Shown piece after piece: positions 49,692 to 59,541 of a stretch of 64,000 bases of DNA. Below the pieces are notes generated by a model. That model ran no database searches. It saw only the letters and a program-made list of their open reading frames with translations, and was not told the DNA's origin. Origin of the DNA: Streptomyces sp. MA5143a (lineage in GTDB: Bacteria > Actinomycetota > Actinomycetes > Streptomycetales > Streptomycetaceae); the NCBI RefSeq assembly GCF_900290235.1, contig NZ_OLMK01000028.1, forward strand, positions 1 through 64,000. The letters are read 5' to 3'. A program made the position numbers and the translations under genes. Position 1 is the stretch's first letter. Each line of letters opens with the position of its first letter.

Positions 49692-50492
49692 ATGGCCGAC
49701 TACCTCGACGACCTCCGCTTCGCCCACGTCCTCGCGGACGCCGCCGACGCGAGCACCATGTCCCGCTTCAAGGCCCTCGACCTCAAGGTGGAGACGAAGC
49801 CCGACATGACTCCGGTGAGTGAGGCCGACAAGGCCGCCGAGGAACTCATCCGCGGCCATCTCCAGCGCTCCCGCCCCCGGGACGCGATCCTCGGCGAGGA
49901 GTACGGCGTCGAGGGCACCGGCCCCCGCCGCTGGGTCGTCGACCCGATCGACGGCACCAAGAACTACGTCCGTGGCGTGCCCGTATGGGCCACCCTGATC
50001 TCGCTGATGGAGGCGGGCGAGGGTGGCTATCAGCCCGTCGTCGGCGTGGTGTCCGCGCCCGCCCTCGGCCGCCGCTGGTGGGCGGCGAAGGGCCACGGCG
50101 CGTTCACCGGCCGCAGCCTCAGCTCGTCCTCCCGCCTCCACGTCTCCCGTGTCTCGAAGCTGTCGGACGCGTCCTTCGCGTACTCCTCGCTCAGCGGCTG
50201 GGAGGACCGCGGCAGCCTGAACGGCTTCCTGGACCTGACCCGCGAGGTGTGGCGCACGCGCGCGTACGGCGACTTCTGGCCGTACATGCTGGTGGCCGAG
50301 GGCGCGATCGACCTGTGCGCCGAACCCGAGCTGTCGCTGTGGGACATGGCCGCCAACGCGATCATCGTCACCGAGGCCGGCGGCACCTTCACCGGACTCG
50401 ACGGCCGCCCCGGCCCGCACAGCGGCAACGCGGCAGCCTCGAACGGCCTGCTCCACGACGAACTTCTGGGATACCTGAACCAGCGCTACTGA
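49692..50492 (+). CDS. hisN: Histidinol-phosphatase of the inositol monophosphatase fold
   Basis: A 266-residue Mg2+-dependent phosphatase. The metal motifs are present: [25 protein letters not shown] (Glu), [19 protein letters not shown] (DPIDGT) and [18 protein letters not shown] (WD motif). In S. coelicolor the orthologous gene (SCO5208) was shown to encode histidinol-phosphate phosphatase, the missing step of histidine synthesis, and it lies in the same neighbourhood. ATG 49692 starts directly at the fold; a longer reading from 49473 is Pro/Arg-rich. It has no adjacent his genes. The 258 bases upstream contain no further gene. Confidence 0.9.
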   Translation: MADYLDDLRFAHVLADAADASTMSRFKALDLKVETKPDMTPVSEADKAAEELIRGHLQRSRPRDAILGEEYGVEGTGPRRWVVDPIDGTKNYVRGVPVWATLISLMEAGEGGYQPVVGVVSAPALGRRWWAAKGHGAFTGRSLSSSSRLHVSRVSKLSDASFAYSSLSGWEDRGSLNGFLDLTREVWRTRAYGDFWPYMLVAEGAIDLCAEPELSLWDMAANAIIVTEAGGTFTGLDGRPGPHSGNAAASNGLLHDELLGYLNQRY

Positions 50493-50684
50493 ATCGCTGG
50501 TGCGCGTGCGGCTGCGGAGTGATCCCGAGGCGCCCCTGAACTGACCACGCGCGCCCCCTTGTTGACCCTCTCTTTGCCTGGGAAGCTGGCAGTCCCCCCA
50601 CTTGTGAACTTGTGCAGTGCTCGACAGGCGCGTCGTGCGCCGCCATGACGACTGCCGTGGTTCTCCAGGAGGTGACCGCACTCC

Positions 50685-51077
50685 ATGCTCGTCCGCGACG
50701 CCATGAGCACGGTGGTTCTCACCATCGGCCCCGATCACACGCTCCGCCAGGCCGCCGCCCTGATGTCCGCCCGCCGCGTGGGCGCGGCCGTGGTTCTCGA
50801 CCCCGACGCCGGCGGACTCGGCATCCTCACCGAACGCGACGTCCTCAACTCCGTCGGTCTGGGCCAGAGCCCGGACATCGAGCGCGCCCACGCCCACACC
50901 ACCAACGACGTCGTGTTCGCCGCGCCGTCCTGGACGCTGGAGGACGCAGCCCGCGCCATGGCGCACGGCGGCTTCCGGCATCTGATCGTGCTCGACGAGG
51001 CCGCACCCGTCGGCATCGTCTCCGTCCGCGACATCATCCGCTGCTGGGCCCCGGCGCGACAGCACGCGCCAGCATGA
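50685..51077 (+). CDS. Two-CBS-domain protein
   Basis: A 130-residue protein made of two CBS repeats. The first is VRDAMSTVVLTIGPDHTLRQAAALMSARRVGAAVVLDPDAGGLGILTERDVL and the second NDVVFAAPSWTLEDAARAMAHGGFRHLIVLDEAAPVGIVSVRDIIR. CBS pairs bind adenosyl ligands such as AMP, ATP or SAM and regulate other proteins, but stand-alone ones are of unknown function. An AGGAGGT ribosome binding site stands 12 bases before the ATG at 50685. There is no clear operon: it lies 193 bases after hisN and 268 bases before the Fur-type gene, both on the same strand. Confidence 0.88.
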   Translation: MLVRDAMSTVVLTIGPDHTLRQAAALMSARRVGAAVVLDPDAGGLGILTERDVLNSVGLGQSPDIERAHAHTTNDVVFAAPSWTLEDAARAMAHGGFRHLIVLDEAAPVGIVSVRDIIRCWAPARQHAPA

Positions 51078-51265
51078 TCCCGATCGGGCCGGGACCCGAA
51101 CAAGTCCCGGCCCGTCCCGACGGCAAGCGGTCCAACCCTGGTCGACCGCACAGAGCCTGGACAGCGGCCCACCAGGCGCTTGCCGAGGTCCGGGCGGCGC
51201 CGTCCGCCGCTCTCCGACCGAAATCCCACGGCCCGACAGCACCGCTTTACGCGCCAAATCTTACA

Positions 51266-51280
51266 TTGGACAAAGTCCAA
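51266..51280. promoter_or_regulatory. Perfect palindrome upstream of the Fur-family gene
   Basis: TTGGACAAAGTCCAA is a perfect 6-3-6 inverted repeat 66 bases before the start of the Fur-family regulator. Position and symmetry fit autoregulation by the gene product. AATGCCTGTTCCAAAG follows and may contain a further half-site. Confidence 0.7.
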
Positions 51281-51345
51281 GTCAATGCCTGTTCCAAAGT
51301 CACACCTGTTCGGAATCTGTCCCCCTTGCTGTTACGCTGACCTGT

Positions 51346-51762
51346 ATGAGTGACCTTCTGGAACGGCTGCGCGGACGCGGATGGCGTATGACCGCGCAGC
51401 GTCGTGTCGTGGCCGAGGTCCTCGACGGCGAGCATGTCCATCTGACGGCCGACGAGGTACACGCGCGCGCTGTGGCCAAGCTGCCGGAGATCTCCCGGGC
51501 GACCGTCTACAACACGCTGGGTGAGCTGGTGTCCCTGGGTGAGGTGCTCGAAGTCGCCACGGACAAGCGCGCGAAGCGGTACGACCCGAACGCGCACCGC
51601 CCGCACCACCACCTGGTGTGCGCCCGGTGCGGGACGATCCGTGACGTCCACCCCACCGGCAACCCGCTCGCGGACCTGCCTTCCACGGAGCGCTTCGGCT
51701 TCACCGTCTCCGACGTCGAGGTGACCTACCGAGGCGTCTGCCCGAACTGCGCGACGGCCTAG
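51346..51762 (+). CDS. Fur-family metalloregulator
   Basis: A 138-residue regulator. The N-terminal winged helix (LLERLRGRGWRMTAQRRVVAEVLDGEHVHLTADEVHARAVAKLPEISRATVYNTLGELVSLGEV) is typical of the Fur superfamily, with ISRATVYNTL as recognition helix. The dimerisation domain has HRPHHHLVCARCGTIRDV with His ligands and CxxC, and CPNC at the end as the second half of the structural zinc site. The group cannot be fixed between PerR-, Fur-, Zur- and Nur-like by eye. ATG 51346 is chosen. The palindrome 66 bases upstream suggests autoregulation, and a terminator follows 41 bases after the stop. Confidence 0.9.
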   Translation: MSDLLERLRGRGWRMTAQRRVVAEVLDGEHVHLTADEVHARAVAKLPEISRATVYNTLGELVSLGEVLEVATDKRAKRYDPNAHRPHHHLVCARCGTIRDVHPTGNPLADLPSTERFGFTVSDVEVTYRGVCPNCATA

Positions 51763-51803
51763 GACCCGCTCCCTCCCCCGCACAGCACGCCTCACCACAC
51801 GAC

Positions 51804-51834
51804 AGCCCCCGGGCGGGATCTCCTGCCGGGGGCT
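51804..51834 (+). terminator. Terminator after the Fur-family gene
   Basis: AGCCCCCGG at 51804-51812 pairs with CCGGGGGCT at 51826-51834 around a GC-rich 13-base loop. It lies 41 bases after the Fur-family gene stop codon. Confidence 0.75.
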
Positions 51835-51882
51835 TCGCTGTTCTTCGGCCGCGGGATCCTCGCGCTCGGCCGGCCACACACA

Positions 51883-51919
51883 CCGAAGGCCCGGAACCTC
51901 ATCGGTCCCGGGCCTTCGG
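51883..51919 (-). terminator. Terminator after initiator tRNA copy 1
   Basis: CCGAAGGCCCGG at 51883-51894 pairs perfectly with CCGGGCCTTCGG at 51908-51919. It lies eight bases past the 3' end of the minus-strand tRNA gene. Confidence 0.8.
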
Positions 51920-51926
51920 CCTTCAG

Positions 51927-52000
51927 TAGCGGGGACAGGATTTGAACCTGCGACCTCTGGGTTATGAGCCCAGCGAGCTACCGAGCTGCTCCACCCCGCG
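51927..52000 (-). tRNA. Initiator tRNA-fMet (CAT), copy 1
   Basis: On the minus strand the 74-base sequence starts CGCGGGGTGGAGCAGCTCGG and ends CCCCGCTA. The anticodon arm CTGGG-CTCATAA-CCCAG gives anticodon CAT with the three G-C pairs diagnostic of the initiator tRNA. Position 1 (C) faces T72, a mismatch also typical of initiators. CCA is not encoded. An identical copy is at 54448-54521. Confidence 0.95.
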
Positions 52001-52122
52001 TCGGTAAACGCAACCTTACGTGGCCCCGTCGACCAGCGCAAATCGCTTGAGGGCCGAGACCGGAGGCACGGGCGTCACGCCCTTCCGGCGTCCGGCCCGT
52101 GCCCCGCCCCCACCACCGGCTC

Positions 52123-54276
52123 CTACGCCGACAGCTCCTGCCGCAGTGCGTCCCGCAGCCGCGCCGCCCGCTCCGTGACCTCGGCCGGCCCGAGCGCCAC
52201 CGCACGGTCGGCCCACCGCTTCCCTTCGACCAGCTCACCCCGACGCGCGTAGACGAGGGCGAGCCGCAGCGCCGCCCGCCCGTGCCCCGCGTCCGCGGCC
52301 CGGGCCCACCACACGGCGGCCTCCGGCTCACTCCCCTCACGCGCCAGCAGCAGCCCCAGGTTGAACGCGCCGTTCCGCGAACCGGCCTCGGCGGCGATGC
52401 GGTACCACCGCGCCGCCTCGACGACGTCGCCCCGCCCCGCGGCCAGCATCCCGACGCGCACCTGCGCCCGCCGGTGCCCCTGCGACGCGGCCCTCTCGTA
52501 CCACTCCTCGCACTCGTTCTTCTCCCGCACCGGCTCCCCCAGCTCATGCGCGGGCGCGGGCGGCCGGCGCGCGTCCAGCACGGCGGCGAGCCGGTACGCG
52601 GCCTCCGCGCTACCCCCTCCGGCAGCACACCGCAGATGCCGCTCGGCGGCCCGCTCGTCCCCTTCCCGCAGCCGCGCGATGGCGACCTGGAGCGCCGCCT
52701 CGGTGTGCCCGGCGGCGGCCGCCCGCTCGTACCAGACGAGCGCGGTCACGTCGTCGCCCCGTCCGGCGTGCAGGATCCCGAGGTTGAACGCGGCGTCCAC
52801 ACTGCCGGCCTCCGCGGCCTTGGAGAACCACGGTTCGGCACCGGCCGCGTCGCCGACCTGAAGCAGCAGGATGGCCAGCGCGTTGGCCGCCTCCCGGTGC
52901 CCGGCGTAGGCGGCCTGCCGGTACCACTGCTCGGCCTGCGCGGTCCGCCCCTGCTCGGCGCAGAGCAGCCCCAGGTTGTACGCGCCGTTCACGTCACCGG
53001 CGTCCATGGCGGCCCGGTACCACCGCTCGGCGGTCTGGGTCTCGCCACGCTCGGCGTGCAGCGCCCCCAGGGCGTTCGCGGCGTTGCCGTCGCCGTCCTG
53101 GGCGGCCCGCAGCCACCACACGGCCGCGCTCTCGGTGTCCCCCGCGTCGCGCAGCAGGAACCCCAGCGCGCACGCGGCCCGGGGCTCGCCGTCCTTGGCG
53201 GAGGTCAGGTACCAGCGCCCGGCCTCCTTGAGCTCGCCGCGCCGCTCCAGGATCGCGCCGAGGTGCAGCGCGGCCCGCCGGTGGCCGCGCGCGGCGGCCT
53301 GGCGGTACCACTGCTCGGCCTCCTCGGCGGCGGTCGGCGCGACACCGTTGTCAGCCCCCGGCTCCCCCGCTCGCACGGCAGCACGACCTTCTCGTACGCC
53401 GTCCCGCCCTTCCCGGACCGCGGTGCCGCGGCCGCCCCGTCCGCCGTCGCGACCGTCCCGCACGGCCTCCCTGGCGTCCCGAGCGGCCCGTCCGTCCCGC
53501 GCGTCCCGGACGACCTCGCGGCTCGCGCCGCCGATCTCCAGGGCGGCGCGGGCGATCCTGCGCCCCTCCCGGACGGCCGCGCGCTCCTCGCGCTCGGCGC
53601 GATGGTCGAGCGTCCGGGCGAGACGGTACGCGGCCTCGCGGTGGCCGCGTTCGGCGGCGACGCGCATCCACCTCTCGGAGGCGGCGTCGCTGCGGTGCTC
53701 CAGCAGGTCGGCGAGGGCGTACGCGCCGAGCGCGTGGCCCTGCTCGGCGGACTGGCGCAGCCAGTACTCGGCGGCCGGCTCGTCGCCGCGCTCACGGTGG
53801 TGCCGTCCGAGCGCGTGGGCGGCGGCCGCGGAACCGGCGACGGCGGCGATCCGCCACCATCCGGCGGCGTCGTCGGGGTATCCCCTCTGGTGGAGCAGGA
53901 CGCCCAGGTTGTTGGCGGCCGCCCGGTCCCCGGCGGCGGTGGCGGCGCGCAGGTACGGCTCGGCCCCGTCGAGGTCGCCGCGGCGCAGCAGCATCGCTCC
54001 GAGGACGCTCATGGCCTCGGAGTCACCGGCTTCGGCGGCGAGCCGCTGACGCGCCTCCTCGACGGCTTCCCCGGCGTCGTCCGGGTCCGCGGCCTGCGCG
54101 GAGTCACCCGCGGGACGGGGACGACCGATGGTCATCTCGGGCTCGGTGGTCAGGACGGACTCCCCCGACGGCTCGGACTCCGCGGGCAGCACAAGGTCGG
54201 CAGACAGCGCAAAGTCGACAGACTGCGCAAACCGCCCTGTCTCCAACAGAGTTGCCTTGTCCCCCATAACGTCCAT
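52123..54276 (-). CDS. SEL1-repeat/TPR-type protein
   Basis: A 717-residue protein made almost wholly of SEL1-like repeats (for example AAANNLGVLLHQRGYPDDAAGWWRIAAVAG and GAYNLGLLCAEQGRTAQAEQWYRQAAYAGH), about 15 copies. The repeats are broken near residues 215-320 by a strongly charged stretch (RDGRAARDAREAVRDGRDG ... VREGRDGVREGRAAV) with its own short repeats, probably a flexible or coiled linker. There is no signal peptide or membrane helix. SEL1 proteins act as scaffolds for protein complexes, so an adaptor role is inferred; no partner is evident. The ATG at 54276 has AGGTGG upstream. It lies between two identical initiator tRNA genes, all on the minus strand. Confidence 0.85.
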   Translation of the reverse strand: MDVMGDKATLLETGRFAQSVDFALSADLVLPAESEPSGESVLTTEPEMTIGRPRPAGDSAQAADPDDAGEAVEEARQRLAAEAGDSEAMSVLGAMLLRRGDLDGAEPYLRAATAAGDRAAANNLGVLLHQRGYPDDAAGWWRIAAVAGSAAAAHALGRHHRERGDEPAAEYWLRQSAEQGHALGAYALADLLEHRSDAASERWMRVAAERGHREAAYRLARTLDHRAEREERAAVREGRRIARAALEIGGASREVVRDARDGRAARDAREAVRDGRDGGRGGRGTAVREGRDGVREGRAAVRAGEPGADNGVAPTAAEEAEQWYRQAAARGHRRAALHLGAILERRGELKEAGRWYLTSAKDGEPRAACALGFLLRDAGDTESAAVWWLRAAQDGDGNAANALGALHAERGETQTAERWYRAAMDAGDVNGAYNLGLLCAEQGRTAQAEQWYRQAAYAGHREAANALAILLLQVGDAAGAEPWFSKAAEAGSVDAAFNLGILHAGRGDDVTALVWYERAAAAGHTEAALQVAIARLREGDERAAERHLRCAAGGGSAEAAYRLAAVLDARRPPAPAHELGEPVREKNECEEWYERAASQGHRRAQVRVGMLAAGRGDVVEAARWYRIAAEAGSRNGAFNLGLLLAREGSEPEAAVWWARAADAGHGRAALRLALVYARRGELVEGKRWADRAVALGPAEVTERAARLRDALRQELSA

Positions 54277-54405
54277 CGTCGCACCACCTGCAACCTGGGT
54301 ACACCTGGTATACCGCAGCCATTGAGGTCACTACAGCGTTTTGTCGACATGCCCACAGAGCGACAAGTCAAACACAGATCCCCTCATGTCCCCAGGCAAC
54401 ACGTC

Positions 54406-54439
54406 GAAGGCCCGGATCCTTTGGAGGATCCGGGCCTTC
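54406..54439 (-). terminator. Terminator after initiator tRNA copy 2
   Basis: GAAGGCCCGGATCCT at 54406-54420 pairs perfectly with AGGATCCGGGCCTTC at 54425-54439 around TTGG. It lies eight bases past the 3' end of the tRNA gene on the minus strand. Confidence 0.85.
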
Positions 54440-54447
54440 AACTTCAG

Positions 54448-54521
54448 TAGCGGGGACAGGATTTGAACCTGCGACCTCTGGGTTATGAGCCCAGCGAGCT
54501 ACCGAGCTGCTCCACCCCGCG
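54448..54521 (-). tRNA. Initiator tRNA-fMet (CAT), copy 2
   Basis: The sequence is identical to the copy at 51927-52000 over all 74 bases, with the same CAT anticodon, three G-C anticodon-stem pairs and C1/T72 mismatch. It lies 171 bases upstream of the SEL1-repeat gene start on the same strand and has its own terminator. Confidence 0.95.
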
Positions 54522-54565
54522 CCGTTGCTCGGCAACCGTATCACGGCGCGGGGTGGAGCCTTGAA

Positions 54566-57541
54566 TCACCCGCTCCCAGAGCCCTTGTCGGCGTCCTTGT
54601 CGCTCTTGTCGGCCTGGTCGCCCTTGTCGTTGTTCTCGCTGCCTCCGGTGCCGCCGGCCCCGTCGGCCTTGGACTGCGCGTCCTCGGCCCGCTTCAGCGC
54701 GTCCTCGAGGTCCTGCTGGGCGCGGCCGTACGCCTCCCAGTCGCCGTCCTTGAGGGCCTTCTGACCCTCGTCGAACGCCTTCTGGGCGTCCTGCAGCGCC
54801 TGTTGGACCGTCGGGTCCCCGGACGTCGGCGGCTCGTCGGTGCCTTCGTCGCCGTCGTCCACCGGGGGCTTGGGCGTCGGACCCGACGTATCGAACACCT
54901 TGTTGAGCGCGGCGTCGAGGGTGTCCTCGAAGGCCGTGTTGCCGCCGTAGGTGACGAGAACCTTGCGCAGCAGCGGGTACTTGAGGCCGCCGCCTCGCAC
55001 GTAGACGGGTTCCACGTAGAGCAGTCCGCCGTCGAGCGGGACCGTCAGGAGGTTGCCGTACTCGACCTCCGAGTCACCGCGCTTGAGCAGGCTGATGGTC
55101 TCGGCGATGTCCTGTTGGGAGTTGAACTGACTCTGGACCTGCTTGGGGCCGTCGATCGCCTCACTCGTCGGCACCTTCAGGATTCTGATCTTGCCGTAAT
55201 CCTTGGTGCCCGCCTCGGCGTTGACCGCCATGAAGCCGCTGAGGTTGTCCCGGCCGTTCGGCGTGAACGTCGTGGTCAGCGAGAAAGCCTGTTCCTGCTG
55301 CCCCGGCATCTTCATGCTCAGGTAGTACGGCGGCACCGCGCTGCCCGAGGTGTTGGTCGGGTCGTCCGGCACCTGCCACACCTCACTACCGCTGAGGAAG
55401 GTGTCGGCGTCCTTGACGTGGTAGCGGGTCAGCAACTCGCGCTGGACCTTGAACAGGTCCTGCGGATAACGCAGATGGGCCTCCAGCGCCTTGGAGATCG
55501 CCGTCTTCGGCTCCACCGTGTCCGGGAACGCCTTCATCCAGGTCTTCAGGACCGGGTCCTTGGTGTCCCACTGGTAGAGCTTGACTTCGCCCGTGTACGC
55601 GTCGACGGTCGCCTTCACCGAGTTGCGGATGTAGTTGACCTGGTTCTGCTGGGCCACCACCGCGCGCTGGCTGTTGTCGGCGGTCAGCGAGTCGGCCGTC
55701 GTGTCTCCCAGCGTGGTGCGGGAGGCGTACGGATAGCCGTTCGTCGTCGTGTACGCGTCGACGATCCACTGGATCTTCCCGTCGATGACGGCCGGGTAGG
55801 CGTCACCGTCGATGGTCAGCCACGGGGCGACCGCCTCGACGCGCTCCTTGGGAGTGCGGTTGTACAGGATCCGCGACCCCTCGCCGATGGCACCGGAGTA
55901 GAGGATCTGCGGCTCGCTGAACGCCGCCGCGTACGCCGCCCGGTTGATCGGGTTGGAGAGGTTGACCCCGCTGTCGCCCTTGTACCTGGTGGTCTTCTCA
56001 CCGTTGTCGTCGGAGTAGTCGATCTCCGCCTGGGGACCGCCGACGATGGAGTACTGGGTGGTCTTCTCGCCGTAGTAGATCCGCTGCTGATAATCACCGA
56101 GATCGCCCTTGGACGGCAGGTCGGACTCCGTGAAGACCGGGCGGCCGCCGGAGGTGGCCTCGGTGCCCTTGGCCGCGACCACGCCGAAGCCATGGGTGTA
56201 GCGGAAGTGGTCGTTGATCCAGTTGTTCTTGGGGATACCCGCGAGGTTGAGCTCACGCAGACCGATGACCGTGTCCTGCTCCGAGCCGTCCTTGCCGCTG
56301 TACCGGTCGACGTCCAGGTTCGCGGGGAACGCGTAGTAGTTCCTCATCTGCTGGAGCTGCTGGAACGTCGGCGAGACGATGTTCGGGTCGAGCAGGCGGA
56401 TGCTGGCCGTGCTCTCGGCGTCCTCACGCAGCTTGTTCTTGTCCGAAGTGGTGCCCGTGCCCGCGTACTCCTGGACGTCGGTTCCGTCGATGCCGTAGGC
56501 CCGACGGGTCGCCTCCAGGTTCTTCTCGACGTACGGCGCTTCCTTGGCCTGCTCGTTCGGCTGGACCTGGAACTTCTGCACGATCGCCGGGTACAGCCCG
56601 CCGATGAGGATCGCGGAGAGCACCATCAGGCCGAAGCCGATGACGGGCAACTGCCAGGTGCGCCGCCAGATCGTGGCGAAGAACAGCAGCGCGCAGATCA
56701 CGGCGATGCAGAACAGGATGGTCTTGGCCGGGAGATACGCGTTCGCGTCGACGTACCTCAGGCCCGTCCAGTTGCCCGTCGCCTTGAAGTCGCTGGACTT
56801 CACCGCGAGGCCGTACCGGTCGAGCCAGTACGCGACCGCCTTCAGGGCGACGAAGATACCGAGCAGCACCGACAGGTGCCCGGTGGCCGCGGCCGTGGCA
56901 CGCGCTCCCGGGGAGGTGACCCTGAGGCCGCCGTACAGGTAGTGGGTGAGCGCGGCGGCGATCACCGAGAGCACGGCGGCGGCGAAGCCGAAGCCGAGCA
57001 GGAAGCGGTACCAGGGCAGGTCGAAGGCGTAGAAGGAGACGTCCAGGTCGAACTGGGGGTCCTTCTGACCGAAGGACACGCCGTTGACCCACATCAGCCA
57101 GGTACGCCACTGCCCGGAGGCGGAGGCGCCGGCGATGAGGCCGACCAGGGCCGTGATCCCGAGGAGCAGCCACTTCTTGTACGGCGCGATGCCCATGCGG
57201 TACCGGTCGAGGCTCTGCTGCTCCATCGACATGGCACTGAGCGGCGGGCGCAGCCGGTGCGCCAGCCAGATGTTGAAGCCGACCGAGGCCGCCATCAGCA
57301 GACCGAAGACGAAGAAGAGCCCGATCTTCGTCCACAGCGTGGTCGTGAAGACGGACGAGTAGTTCACCGACCGGTACCAGAGCCAGTCCGTCCAGAACCC
57401 CGCGAACATGACGAACGCCATGCCGAGCGCGGCAAGGACGCCCAGCGTCATGAGCAGGGTCCGGACACGCCGGGACGGTCGGCCGACTCTGATCCGCGGC
57501 CCCGTCGGGCCTCCGCCGCGGTCCGGCATCTGGAAAGCCAA
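54566..57541 (-). CDS. UPF0182 family large membrane protein
   Basis: A 991-residue protein of the UPF0182 family conserved in actinobacteria and cyanobacteria. There are seven transmembrane helices in the first 330 residues (for example [21 protein letters not shown] and [16 protein letters not shown]). A large external domain of about 520 residues follows ([34 protein letters not shown]) and an acidic, low-complexity tail ([18 protein letters not shown] ... [13 protein letters not shown]). The role is unknown. A TTG at 57541 ([11 protein letters not shown]) has GAGGTG at six-base spacing and is favoured; an ATG at 57529 or 57571 is possible. It is divergent from the PPA1309-family gene and ends 45 bases before the initiator tRNA gene. 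Confidence 0.9.
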   Translation of the reverse strand: MAFQMPDRGGGPTGPRIRVGRPSRRVRTLLMTLGVLAALGMAFVMFAGFWTDWLWYRSVNYSSVFTTTLWTKIGLFFVFGLLMAASVGFNIWLAHRLRPPLSAMSMEQQSLDRYRMGIAPYKKWLLLGITALVGLIAGASASGQWRTWLMWVNGVSFGQKDPQFDLDVSFYAFDLPWYRFLLGFGFAAAVLSVIAAALTHYLYGGLRVTSPGARATAAATGHLSVLLGIFVALKAVAYWLDRYGLAVKSSDFKATGNWTGLRYVDANAYLPAKTILFCIAVICALLFFATIWRRTWQLPVIGFGLMVLSAILIGGLYPAIVQKFQVQPNEQAKEAPYVEKNLEATRRAYGIDGTDVQEYAGTGTTSDKNKLREDAESTASIRLLDPNIVSPTFQQLQQMRNYYAFPANLDVDRYSGKDGSEQDTVIGLRELNLAGIPKNNWINDHFRYTHGFGVVAAKGTEATSGGRPVFTESDLPSKGDLGDYQQRIYYGEKTTQYSIVGGPQAEIDYSDDNGEKTTRYKGDSGVNLSNPINRAAYAAAFSEPQILYSGAIGEGSRILYNRTPKERVEAVAPWLTIDGDAYPAVIDGKIQWIVDAYTTTNGYPYASRTTLGDTTADSLTADNSQRAVVAQQNQVNYIRNSVKATVDAYTGEVKLYQWDTKDPVLKTWMKAFPDTVEPKTAISKALEAHLRYPQDLFKVQRELLTRYHVKDADTFLSGSEVWQVPDDPTNTSGSAVPPYYLSMKMPGQQEQAFSLTTTFTPNGRDNLSGFMAVNAEAGTKDYGKIRILKVPTSEAIDGPKQVQSQFNSQQDIAETISLLKRGDSEVEYGNLLTVPLDGGLLYVEPVYVRGGGLKYPLLRKVLVTYGGNTAFEDTLDAALNKVFDTSGPTPKPPVDDGDEGTDEPPTSGDPTVQQALQDAQKAFDEGQKALKDGDWEAYGRAQQDLEDALKRAEDAQSKADGAGGTGGSENNDKGDQADKSDKDADKGSGSG

Positions 57542-57693
57542 GGTGTGCACCTCGAAAATCGCTGTCGACATGTCGGGGCCGCGTCTACGGACCCTTCAGC
57601 GGGCCCCCTGGTCCTGGGAGCCTCACCTATTGCAACTTACTCACGCTTTACTCGGTTCCCGCTTCGGGTAACGAACGAGGCAGGATTGTGACC

Positions 57694-58236
57694 ATGTCCA
57701 ACACTCCCATGGCAGCGAACCCGCTCACCCGGGCCGTACTCGAGATCGACGAGTACGCCTCGGGCCTCGGCTGGGACCAGCCCGCTCGCCTCTTCGCCCT
57801 CGTAGACACCGCGCGCCTGAAGGCCCAGGAGCCCGCGCTCGCGGCACAGCTCGGTCTGGAGGACGAGTCCGAGACCAGCGGCCTCACCCCGATCGAGCAG
57901 GAGGAGATCCCCACCGGCAAGGCGCTGGACGAGTTCCTCGGCACGATCGCCTGGCCCGACGCGGTGGTCGGCTGCGCGCTGACCGTGGAGCGGCTGATGC
58001 TGCCGCCGTCCGTCGAGGCGTCCGTCCCGGACCACCTCGACGGGGCCCGGCTCACCGAGTGGGTCGCCTCCCACCCGGAGCGCCAGGAGGTCCGCATGAC
58101 GGTCGCGGTCCTGCGGGACGGCTCCCGCGACTCCGCGCTGCGCCTGCGCGAGAAGGACTCCCCGACCGAAGTCCTCACCGGCCCCGAGCTGGTGCCGGGA
58201 CTGGCCGAGGCGCTGACGGCCACGTTCGCGGACTGA
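57694..58236 (+). CDS. PPA1309-family protein
   Basis: A 180-residue cytosolic protein starting SNTPMAANPLTRAVLEIDEYASGLGWDQPARLFALVDT, a highly conserved opening in the actinobacterial PPA1309 family. There is an inner WPDAVVGCALTVERLMLP and a C-terminal VRMTVAVLRDGSRDSALRLREKDSP. No catalytic motif is known. It lies in the conserved neighbourhood of UPF0182 and the YlbL-type protease, which suggests a joint role but gives no function. ATG 57694 is favoured over a GTG six bases earlier because of the AGGCAGGA site at better spacing. It converges on the protease gene, with 90 bases between the stop codons. Confidence 0.87.
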   Translation: MSNTPMAANPLTRAVLEIDEYASGLGWDQPARLFALVDTARLKAQEPALAAQLGLEDESETSGLTPIEQEEIPTGKALDEFLGTIAWPDAVVGCALTVERLMLPPSVEASVPDHLDGARLTEWVASHPERQEVRMTVAVLRDGSRDSALRLREKDSPTEVLTGPELVPGLAEALTATFAD

Positions 58237-58326
58237 TCACTCGGAGGCCGTCGCGCGGCGGACCTCTGCCCTACGGCTGCGGGGGCGCCCCCTGGTGACG
58301 GAGCGCCCCCCACGCGCGCGTGGGCC

Positions 58327-59424
58327 TCAGCCCTTGGTGGTGCACTTCGGCAGGTCGGAAGTGTTTCCGGAGCGGATGTCCTTCAGGGCGCCGAGGGCGT
58401 CCTCGATGGTGTCGACCTTGACGAGGGTGAGTCCGTCGGGGGTGTCCTTGGCGGCCGCGGCGCAGTTGTCCTTGGGCGTCAGGAAGTACTGGGCGCCCTT
58501 GCCGCGCGCGCCGACCGTCTTCATCTCGATGCCGCCGATGGGGCCGACCTTGCCGTTGTCGTCGATCGTGCCGGTGCCGGCGACGAACGTGCCGCCGGTC
58601 AGATTGCCCGGCGTCAGCTTGTCGTAGATACCGAGGGCGAACATCAGACCGGCGCTCGGACCGCCGACGTCGGCGAGCTTGATGTCGATGGTGAACGGGA
58701 AGGTGTGGTCGGTCCCGGCGGAGATCCCGACGATCGCCCGCTCCTCGCCCGAGTCGTCGGACTTGGCGGTCGTGATCGTGATCTTCTGGGTCTCGGTCGC
58801 CGTGGTGTTCTTCTTCTCGGCGGCGGCCTGTGCCTTGGCGGGCACGATGACGAAGTCGACGTTCTCGCCCGGTTTGTGCTTGGTGACCTGTTTCGCCACA
58901 TCCTCGGGGGCCTTGATCGCCGTGCCGTCGACGGACTTGATCACGTCACCGGCGTGCAGTTTGCCCTCGGCCGGGGAGCCCTTGACGACGGTGGAGACGA
59001 TCACCCAGGACTTCACCGGGATGTCCAGCTGCTTCAGGGCGGCGACCTTGGCGCTCTCCTGGGACTGGCTGAACTCCTCGGCGTTCTCCTGGGTGGACTG
59101 CTCCTCGGTCTTGCCGTCCGGGTACAGCGTGTCGTGCGGGACGACCTTGTTGTCGTGTGCCAGCCAGCCGTAGACGGCCTCGACGAGGTTCATCTTGTAG
59201 TCGGCGCTCGTGACCCGGACCGTGGTCATGTTCAGGTGCCCGGTCGTCGGATAGGTCTTGCGCCCCGAGATCTGCAGCACCGGCGCGCCGTCGTGCTTGC
59301 CCAGCGTGTTCACCGTCGGCCCCGGCGACATCTCCGAGTAGGGCACGGGAATCAGGACTCCCGCGCACAGGATCGCGATCAGCATCAGGGTGGAGGCGAG
59401 CAGCGTCGCGGTGCGGCGTGGCAT
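58327..59424 (-). CDS. YlbL-type PDZ/Lon-like (S16) membrane protease
   Basis: A 365-residue protein. An N-terminal membrane anchor (RRTATLLASTLMLIAILCAGVLIPVPYSEMSPGPTVNTLG) leads to an external part; a PDZ domain follows around residues 140-205 (GSPAEGKLHAGDVIKSVDGTAIKAPEDVAKQV), and a C-terminal Lon-type domain with catalytic Ser257 (VGGPSAGLMFALG) and Lys302 (GGIEMKTVGA). This is the YlbL group of ATP-independent, membrane-tethered proteases. Substrates are not known; Bacillus YlbL acts on the SOS cell-division inhibitor YneA. ATG 59424 starts with the basic signal-anchor. It belongs to the conserved UPF0182/PPA1309 neighbourhood. Confidence 0.92.
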   Translation of the reverse strand: MPRRTATLLASTLMLIAILCAGVLIPVPYSEMSPGPTVNTLGKHDGAPVLQISGRKTYPTTGHLNMTTVRVTSADYKMNLVEAVYGWLAHDNKVVPHDTLYPDGKTEEQSTQENAEEFSQSQESAKVAALKQLDIPVKSWVIVSTVVKGSPAEGKLHAGDVIKSVDGTAIKAPEDVAKQVTKHKPGENVDFVIVPAKAQAAAEKKNTTATETQKITITTAKSDDSGEERAIVGISAGTDHTFPFTIDIKLADVGGPSAGLMFALGIYDKLTPGNLTGGTFVAGTGTIDDNGKVGPIGGIEMKTVGARGKGAQYFLTPKDNCAAAAKDTPDGLTLVKVDTIEDALGALKDIRSGNTSDLPKCTTKG

Positions 59425-59541
59425 GGAACGACAGTACGGGACAGGCCTGTAAGTGCACTGTCGGGGCTGCCGTCCGGGGTGGGGGCGAGCGCGGCCGGCG
59501 GTGCGCGGGACAGGCGGGGGTCCGCGGGGCGCGGGCGGGGG

